This document shows, piece by piece, positions 42,344 through 48,148 of a DNA stretch of 48,148 nt (position 1 is its first letter; every line of letters begins with the position of its first letter). The position numbers and the translations under genes are program-made. Origin of the DNA: Hyella patelloides LEGE 07179 (GTDB taxonomy: Bacteria; Cyanobacteriota; Cyanobacteriia; Cyanobacteriales; Xenococcaceae); the NCBI RefSeq assembly GCF_900659865.1, contig NZ_LR213786.1, positions 1 to 48,148 of the forward strand. Direction: 5' to 3'. The notes under the pieces were generated by a model. The model ran no database searches. It was not told the DNA's origin and saw nothing but the letters and a program-made list of their open reading frames with translations.

Positions 42344-42728
42344 CGAGCCAAGTTATCTTCTACTGATGATTCCGATTAAAATCCCAGTTGTTACGCAGGT
42401 TGTTACAAAAGTTTACGATTATCTCTTTGTTGACGCTTGTTCTAACGTGAGTTCGACAAAATTAAAAAACAGCAGGAGGTAGAGCTAGTAATGCCTTCGT
42501 CTCTAAATTCAGGGAAGGTTGATTCGGCAAAGAGGAATAAGCAATTAATCCAGCCATCAGATTAACTAGAAAATTCCCCATACTTCGATGCAAAAGATGC
42601 TCAATTTGGAAGATATTCTGGAGTTGGTCATTTTCCAAAATCAACACCCCAGAGCTACTTATTAGTACCTTAATAAACAGAATTATAGTACTATCTCACC
42701 ATACAATGCCATTTAGGTTTATTCAAAG
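42344..42728. other. 385-bp divergent gap containing a transposase scrap
   Basis: This gap lies between the HTH gene and the adhesin gene, which point away from each other, so both promoters should be here. Most of 42462-42647 is taken by a transposase remnant on the minus strand. A HIP1 site lies just inside the HTH frame at about 42282-42289. No operator is recognised in the remaining ~200 bp. Confidence 0.5.
42462..42647 (-). pseudogene. C-terminal remnant of an insertion-sequence transposase
   Basis: A minus-strand frame of 61 codons reads FQIEHLLHRSMGNFLVNLMA followed by GLIAYSSLPNQPSLNLE. I recall the pattern IEHxxHRSxxNFxVNLxxGLIAYxxxPxKPSLNL as the C-terminal end of a cyanobacterial DDE transposase. 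The catalytic part is absent and a stop lies upstream in frame, so this is a fragment. No terminal inverted repeats are visible. It marks an old insertion beside the adhesin promoter. Confidence 0.5.
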
Positions 42729-45700
42729 ATGAAAGAGATTTTTAAAACAGTATTTTTCTTATTTACTCTATTATTTCCTCTTAGTGCTACTGCTCAAATA
42801 ACCAGAGATGGCACCACTTCCACGACAGTTACTCTTACAGAAACGGGAGTACGCATCGATAATGGAAATCGCGCTGGCGGTAACTTATTTCATAGCTTTG
42901 ATGAGTTTTCGCTCCCCACAGAAAGTGAAGCTTTTTTCAACAATGCCAATGATATAACTAATATTTTCTCTCGAGTTACAGGGGGTAATATTTCTAACAT
43001 TGATGGTTTAATTCGTGCTAACGGTACAGCTAATTTATTTTTAATCAACCCCGCAGGAATTATTTTTGGAGAAGGTGCAAGTTTGCAACTAGGCGGTTCG
43101 TTTTATGGCAGTACTGCTAGTAGTATTGTGTTTCCCGATGGGGAATTTAGCGCGACAGATTTAGATAATCCGCCTTTGATTACGGTTAACGCACCTATTG
43201 GTTTAGGGTTTCGAGATAACCCAGCAGAGATTGTTAATACCTCTGTAGGTCGAAATCCCAACGGCGAAACTAATATTATTGATGATCCAGTAGGGTTACA
43301 AGTCCCTAATGGTGAAATTTTAGCTCTTATTGGTGGTGATGTTTTACTTGACGATGGTAATTTAACAGCAAAAGGTGGTCATATTGAAATTGGTAGTGTG
43401 AGGAGTGCTGGAGAAGTCGGTATCATTGAAACAGATATTGGCTTTACTTTAGATTACGATGGGATAGCTTCTTTTGATGATATTACATTACAGAATACAG
43501 CAGTTGTCGATGTTACTGCTAGTGGTGGTGGCAGTGTTAATGTTACAGCGCAAAATATAACATTAGATAACAGTTCAATTAGCTCTGGAATAGCTCCAGA
43601 TTCAACTTCTAATGATGCTCAAGCAGGAGATATTGTAATTCAGGTTACTGAGAATCTAACTCTAGATCGAAGCTATATTCTCAATCTGGTAGATGGAGTG
43701 GGTAATTCAGGCAAGATCGAGATTACCACTGGTTCGGTGGAAGTAAGCAATGGAGGACAAATTTCTTCTAGTACTTTTATCGGTCAAGGAAACGCAGGAG
43801 GAATCACTATTACTGCGAAAGGAGATGTGACTTTTGATGGGATTGATGATAGTACTGAAGCTCCTAGTGGGGCTATTAGTGTGGTTATACCAGGAGCAGA
43901 GGGAAATAGTGGGGACATTAAAATCTCTGCTGCCAATTTGAATCTCACCAATGGAGGGCTAGTTGATGCTAGTGCATTTGGTCAAGGCAATGCAGGAGAT
44001 GTGAGTATCACTACCAACAATCTGAATCTCACCAATGGAGCAACAATTGCTACCAATACATTTGGTCAAGGCAATGGTGGAAACATTGAGATTGATGCCA
44101 CCACAGTATCTGTGTTGGAAGGAGCATCTTTGGAATCTAATGTCGGTGGTTTTGCCAGAGGAGAAGCTGGGGATATTACGATCAAAGCCAATGATGTTGT
44201 CTTTAATGGTGGTTTTGCCCGAAGTAGATTGGAAGCAGGCGGAGAAGGCAGTGCTGGGGATATTCAGATTACTACTGGTTCGCTTTTAGTCACAGGAATT
44301 CCTCCAGAATTAATCAGTAGTAATATTGGTCAATTGGTTACTGCCAGTTTTGGACAAGGGGATGCAGGCAACTTAACAATAGATGCTAGTGGAGATGTGG
44401 TCTTTGATGGACTACGCAGCGATGTCTTCAGCCTAATAGGAGGAAACTTAGAAAATCCCAATATTCCTCCAGCAGAAGGCAATGGGGGGAATATTACAAT
44501 TAGGAGCAGCTCCCTATCAATTGATAATCAAGCTCGATTAGTCAACACAACCGAAGGTGTTGGGGATGCAGGTAACATCAATATTAATACCGATTCGTTA
44601 TCTATTAGCAACGGGGGAAGTTTATTGACGCAGGTCGATGGTATTGCCAGAGGTGATGCAGGTGATATGACAATCGAGACAGGAACAGTTGAGATTGGTA
44701 ATGGAGGAAGGTTGGATGCTCGTACTGCGGGAACAGGAAATGCTGGCAATATCATCATTAAAGCTGCTGGTTCTCTTAGCTTAGCGGGAGAAGATAATCT
44801 CGATAGCGAATCACAAAGTACAATAACCACAAGCGTAGGAGCTACAGCTATCGGTAAAGGAGGAGAGTTAAAAATTACGACTCCCCAACTAGAAATTAGA
44901 GATGGGGCAGCCATCAGGGCTGATGCGGAAGGACAAGGAAATGCGGGCAATATTGAAATTTTTACTGGTGATTTGACTCTGAGTGATAGAGGACAAGTTG
45001 TGGCTGGAACATTAGGGAAAGGGAATGCAGGGAACATTCGCATTGAAGCCAATTCGATTGATTTAGTCAATGGAGCCACCATTAATGCAGTGAGTCAATC
45101 GGAATCGGAAACTGATGATAGTGCTAATATCACTCTCGAAGTTGCTGAAGCTCTTACCCTCAGAAATAATAGTCTGATATCCGCTCAAGCCCTAGAAAAT
45201 GCTAATGGTGGAAATGTCTCCATCAACAGTGAATTTATTATTTCTTATCCCAGCAGTGGTAATGGTAATGGCAATGATATTCTTGCTAGTGCCGAACAAG
45301 GTAATGGTGGCAGAATCAGTATCACAGCAGAGTCTCTACTAGGAATTGAAGAACGTAGAGCATTTGACAACAACGCCACTAACGATATCGATGCTAGTTC
45401 TGAAGTAGACGGTTTAGACGGTACAGTTTCTATCGAAACCCCTGATAATAATTCTTTGCGAGAAACCACCGAACTATCGGATAACATCGTCTCCGCAGAG
45501 ATTATTACAGCATCTGATATTTGTTCGGCATCTGATATCGAAGATGTTTCTAGTCTTACAATTCAAGGACAAGACAGAGTGCCTCACGAACCCACTGCAC
45601 CCTTTGATGGCGATGCTTTAATTATTTATGGGGAACCAGAAACATTAGCTCTGCCTCAAAGTAATGGTAACCACATAGATTCCAATAACATTCCACATTA

Positions 45701-45854
45701 TGTAAAGCCAGTAGCATACAAAGATAATGGGGAACCAATTTATCTTGCCAGAGGAGTAATTAAACAAGAAGATGGAACTGTTATTTTAACTGCCGTTCCC
45801 CATCAAAATATCACGTCTCGAACTCCTGAAAATCCTTATGGTTGTGGTCAATAA
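42729..45854 (+). CDS. filamentous haemagglutinin-type adhesin (two-partner secretion exoprotein)
   Basis: This 1041-residue secreted protein has a signal peptide at 1-22 (VFFLFTLLFPLSATA), then the TPS/haemagglutination domain at about 25-140, with LFHSFDEFSLPTES and the N107-PAGIIFG-114 motif. A right-handed beta-helix follows, built of repeats of the form GQGNAGxIxIxxxxLxLxNGAxIxx (for example SITTNNLNLTNGATIATNTF), to about residue 890. The tail has the two-cysteine region seen in cyanobacterial relatives (ASDICSASDIEDVSSLTIQG and the final NPYGCGQ). It would cross the outer membrane through an FhaC/ShlB-type partner, which is not in the window. The role is probably surface adhesion or aggregation. 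It is divergent from the CHAT-CHASE2 cluster. Confidence 0.93.
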   Translation: MKEIFKTVFFLFTLLFPLSATAQITRDGTTSTTVTLTETGVRIDNGNRAGGNLFHSFDEFSLPTESEAFFNNANDITNIFSRVTGGNISNIDGLIRANGTANLFLINPAGIIFGEGASLQLGGSFYGSTASSIVFPDGEFSATDLDNPPLITVNAPIGLGFRDNPAEIVNTSVGRNPNGETNIIDDPVGLQVPNGEILALIGGDVLLDDGNLTAKGGHIEIGSVRSAGEVGIIETDIGFTLDYDGIASFDDITLQNTAVVDVTASGGGSVNVTAQNITLDNSSISSGIAPDSTSNDAQAGDIVIQVTENLTLDRSYILNLVDGVGNSGKIEITTGSVEVSNGGQISSSTFIGQGNAGGITITAKGDVTFDGIDDSTEAPSGAISVVIPGAEGNSGDIKISAANLNLTNGGLVDASAFGQGNAGDVSITTNNLNLTNGATIATNTFGQGNGGNIEIDATTVSVLEGASLESNVGGFARGEAGDITIKANDVVFNGGFARSRLEAGGEGSAGDIQITTGSLLVTGIPPELISSNIGQLVTASFGQGDAGNLTIDASGDVVFDGLRSDVFSLIGGNLENPNIPPAEGNGGNITIRSSSLSIDNQARLVNTTEGVGDAGNININTDSLSISNGGSLLTQVDGIARGDAGDMTIETGTVEIGNGGRLDARTAGTGNAGNIIIKAAGSLSLAGEDNLDSESQSTITTSVGATAIGKGGELKITTPQLEIRDGAAIRADAEGQGNAGNIEIFTGDLTLSDRGQVVAGTLGKGNAGNIRIEANSIDLVNGATINAVSQSESETDDSANITLEVAEALTLRNNSLISAQALENANGGNVSINSEFIISYPSSGNGNGNDILASAEQGNGGRISITAESLLGIEERRAFDNNATNDIDASSEVDGLDGTVSIETPDNNSLRETTELSDNIVSAEIITASDICSASDIEDVSSLTIQGQDRVPHEPTAPFDGDALIIYGEPETLALPQSNGNHIDSNNIPHYVKPVAYKDNGEPIYLARGVIKQEDGTVILTAVPHQNITSRTPENPYGCGQ

Positions 45855-46098
45855 TTATTAATTATCAGTAAGAGTTTCTCTTGACTGCGAATTCCAATCG
45901 AAAGCTTTAACTATATTACAAACCAGATCGAGTTTTTGCAACAGTACCCCTTAAACTAACTAAAGAGGGCTAATTTTATCAGCATTATATTAGTTTTGTT
46001 AGTTGTTTTTTTCAAATCTGACCAATATCATGATGAGTAGTGAGACTGGTTTGTTTCCTTGCTATCTGGGTTAAATCAAACATAAGAAGAAATATTTT

Positions 46099-47262
46099 AT
46101 GGCTGTCTCAAACTCTAAAAATTTTAAGAACAAGGCTTTAATTAATGATCGATTTGATTTACAAAACTGTGGAGGAGAAGTATTTGAATTTCAGACTTTA
46201 ATTGAAAATGCCCAAGTTATGATCTTGATTTTTCAAGATTGCAGAATTTGCTATGCCAATCCAATGACCAAAATCTTGACTGGCTACAACCAAGATGAAT
46301 TGTTAACTAATACCAATTTACGATCGCAGCTTCAACTTCATCAAAAATGCCCAATATCGGACTGTGGAAATCATGGTGCTACTCAAAGACAAGAGGTTAG
46401 ATTGTCAACTAAAAATGGCAAGGAATGCTGGTTAGACTGCTCACTTCGAGTAATTCAATTTGCTAAAAAGCCAGCTATCTCGATTGTGGCAGTCGATATT
46501 ACTAAACACAAACAAGCAGAACAGAAAATCCAGCAAGTCCTCGAACAAGAAAAAAAACTGGTTTCGATGGTTTCCCATGAATTACGGACTCCTTTAAATG
46601 TAATTTCCTTTTCCTCTAAACTATTAAAGAACTACGGCGATCGCTGGAAGCCAAGCAAAGTAAGAAAGTATCTCGAAAGGTTGCAAAGAGGAGTCGATAC
46701 TCTCAGTCTGCTAATTGACGAATGGCTGATTTTAGGCAAAATTGATACGGGAAAGTTGAAATTTGAGCCAAAACCATTCAACTTAGAACAATTCTGTGAC
46801 AATTTATTATCCGATCTCCAGTTAGGCGATTACCATACGAACTTGCACTCGAATAATTGTAAGCTAGGCGAGCGCAGTCCTCGGCAGATTAACTTTTTTA
46901 ATCAAGGAAATGACTCATTAGTAAATTTAGACCGCAGAATACTTCAGCTTATCCTCACGAATCTGTTAGAAAATGCGATCAAATATTCGCCTGAAGAGAA
47001 AGAGATTGATTTTACAGTTGCTTGTAGCCCAAAAAAGGTTATTTTCAAAATTAAAGACCGAGGTATGGGAATCAATCAAAGCGATCGACCGCATTTATTT
47101 CAACCGTTTTATCGGGGAGAAAATGTGGATAACATCCCTGGTAATGGCTTGGGACTGGCTATAGTCAAAAAGCTAGTTGAGCTTAGTGGCGGTCAAATTA
47201 ATGTAGAAAGTCAACTGGGAATAGGAACAGAATTTGTGATTTCTTTTCCGAAATCAGAATAA
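46099..47262 (+). CDS. PAS-domain sensor histidine kinase
   Basis: This is a 387-residue soluble kinase without membrane helices. PAS domain at about 30-135 (FQTLIENAQVMILIFQDCRI; the end VAVDITKHKQAEQKIQ marks its C-cap). HisKA has H160 in MVSHELRTPLNVISFSSKLL. HATPase_c (about 225-385) has N-box LLENAIKYSP, DRGMGI, and GNGLGLAIVKKLVELSGGQI. All motifs are intact. PAS cysteines (CRICYA, CPISDCG) could support redox or haem sensing, but no cofactor motif is certain. It is followed 58 bp later by a REC-AraC regulator, and they form a clear two-component pair. Its promoter is in the 244-bp gap after the adhesin gene. Confidence 0.94.
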   Translation: MAVSNSKNFKNKALINDRFDLQNCGGEVFEFQTLIENAQVMILIFQDCRICYANPMTKILTGYNQDELLTNTNLRSQLQLHQKCPISDCGNHGATQRQEVRLSTKNGKECWLDCSLRVIQFAKKPAISIVAVDITKHKQAEQKIQQVLEQEKKLVSMVSHELRTPLNVISFSSKLLKNYGDRWKPSKVRKYLERLQRGVDTLSLLIDEWLILGKIDTGKLKFEPKPFNLEQFCDNLLSDLQLGDYHTNLHSNNCKLGERSPRQINFFNQGNDSLVNLDRRILQLILTNLLENAIKYSPEEKEIDFTVACSPKKVIFKIKDRGMGINQSDRPHLFQPFYRGENVDNIPGNGLGLAIVKKLVELSGGQINVESQLGIGTEFVISFPKSE

Positions 47263-47320
47263 CCTATCCCACTAATCAATTCTTTAACCAAAATCTTAAG
47301 TGTAAAATGTGGAGCAAAAA

Positions 47321-48130
47321 ATGACCAAAGTATTAGTAATTGAAAACGAAGAACAAACTAGAGAGATGTTATTAGACTTCTTAGAGCTAGAAGGCTTTAA
47401 GGCAATTGGTGCAGAAAATGGTCTAGTTGGGGTAGAAAAAGCTCATACCCATTTACCAGATATAACTATTTGTGACATCGCGATGCCTAAATTAGATGGT
47501 TATGGAGTTCTTAGAACACTTCGTCAAAACCTAGATACAGCCATTATTCCGCTAATTTTTCTGACTGGTAGAAATACCAAACAAGAACTGCGTCAAGGTA
47601 TGGAATTAGGAGCAAGTGACTATCTGTTGAAGCCTTTTACTCCAGAAGAACTACTAAAAGCGATCGCCGCCCAACTCAAACGAAACAATATTTTCCAGCA
47701 GTGGTTTGCCGTCAAATCTGAAGATATCGCCCAGTCATCAGAACCAGAAATCGATGAATTTGCTAAATTTGCCACTTTATTTGCTTCTTGTTCTCAATTA
47801 AAAGCAGTCTATGAATTTATCAGCAGCCACTATCAAGAATCGATTAGTCTACGAGATGTCGCCAAACACCTCGGCTTTTCCCCAGGCTATTTAACTAAGT
47901 TAGTTAAAGATCATACAGGAGAACCGATTAATCAGTGGATTATCAAACGTCGAGTAACAGCAGCACGAAGTTTATTATTAGAAACAGAACAGTCAGTGGA
48001 ACAAATTGCCGAAGCAGTGGGCTATCAAAGTATTAATCACTTCTTCCGCCAGTTTCGTCAATACTATGGAGCTAGCCCGAAAGCCTGGCGTAAAGCTAAT
48101 CGTCAAACCTATTTTTCTTTGAACAAATAG
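47321..48130 (+). CDS. response regulator with AraC-type DNA-binding domain
   Basis: I take ATG 47321 (269 residues); a GTG four codons upstream is possible. The receiver (1-120) has D8-type acidic residues (VLVIENEEQ, here E/N substituted for one Asp), phosphoacceptor D52 in ITICDIAMPKLDG, T82-type FLTGR and K104 in LLKPF. A linker leads to a two-HTH AraC domain (about 165-262: SISLRDVAKHLGFSPGYLTK and the hallmark SVEQIAEAVGYQSINHFFRQ, then YYGASPKAWRK). It should bind DNA when phosphorylated by the upstream PAS kinase. The adhesin gene next door is an obvious candidate target, but this is only positional inference. The window ends 18 bp after its stop. Confidence 0.94.
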   Translation: MTKVLVIENEEQTREMLLDFLELEGFKAIGAENGLVGVEKAHTHLPDITICDIAMPKLDGYGVLRTLRQNLDTAIIPLIFLTGRNTKQELRQGMELGASDYLLKPFTPEELLKAIAAQLKRNNIFQQWFAVKSEDIAQSSEPEIDEFAKFATLFASCSQLKAVYEFISSHYQESISLRDVAKHLGFSPGYLTKLVKDHTGEPINQWIIKRRVTAARSLLLETEQSVEQIAEAVGYQSINHFFRQFRQYYGASPKAWRKANRQTYFSLNK

Positions 48131-48148
48131 TCGTCGAAGTGGGTGAGC

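Noticed and set aside
44528-45082. 184-residue minus-strand frame inside the adhesin gene
   Set aside because: The Pro/Ala/Ser-rich product is the antisense image of the Gly/Asn beta-helix repeats.
43700-45100. Repeated motifs considered as a CRISPR or DNA repeat array
   Set aside because: The repetition is at protein level (GQGNAG beta-helix turns) with variable DNA and no spacer structure; no CRISPR array or cas gene is present in the window.

Overview
The window is a piece of a low-GC cyanobacterial chromosome. Evidence: many HIP1 octamers (GCGATCGC); the genes petG (cytochrome b6f), a cytochrome cM-like protein, ycf54 and a long cyanobacterial-type ispH; and several families largely confined to cyanobacteria (CHASE2-CHAT, DUF1822, DUF928, FHA-fused PBP1). 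The dense signalling genes, large surface proteins and GC-rich interspersed islands recall unicellular or baeocystous lineages such as Stanieria, Pleurocapsa or Xenococcus. That placement is inference.

Layout. (1) 1-7.1 kb: edge fragments, an oligopeptide-type ABC permease, a small conserved protein, purC with a Pho-box-like repeat upstream, a BamA/Omp85 outer-membrane protein, a small zinc-ribbon membrane protein and a secreted protein. (2) 7.1-15.1 kb: exopolysaccharide genes (BY-kinase co-polymerase, Wzy/ligase, GT2, Wzx flippase) separated by long AT-rich gaps. (3) 15.2-22.7 kb: housekeeping genes: msrB, an NTF2-like protein, FHA-PBP1, a lipase-like hydrolase, tRNA-Gln, cytM and petG (divergent), tsaE, a Cys-rich protein and glk. 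(4) 22.8-33.6 kb: a signalling island. Two kinase genes point left and a REC-GGDEF-EAL plus PhnD-type hybrid kinase point right; the two large kinases share a C-terminal module. (5) 33.7-36.6 kb: ycf54, ispH and a TPR protein. (6) 36.5-45.9 kb: a minus-strand cluster (HTH protein, sigma-70-like protein, DUF1822, CHAT-CHASE2, secreted DUF928) next to a divergent haemagglutinin-type adhesin. (7) 46-48.1 kb: a PAS histidine kinase and a REC-AraC regulator.

The best candidate for an undescribed system is region 6. A membrane CHASE2 receptor carries an N-terminal caspase-like CHAT protease with an intact His/Cys pair. It is co-directional with a sigma-like factor, an HTH protein and a secreted partner. 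I infer an envelope-signal to protease to transcription pathway, possibly controlling the neighbouring adhesin. Nothing in the sequence proves it.
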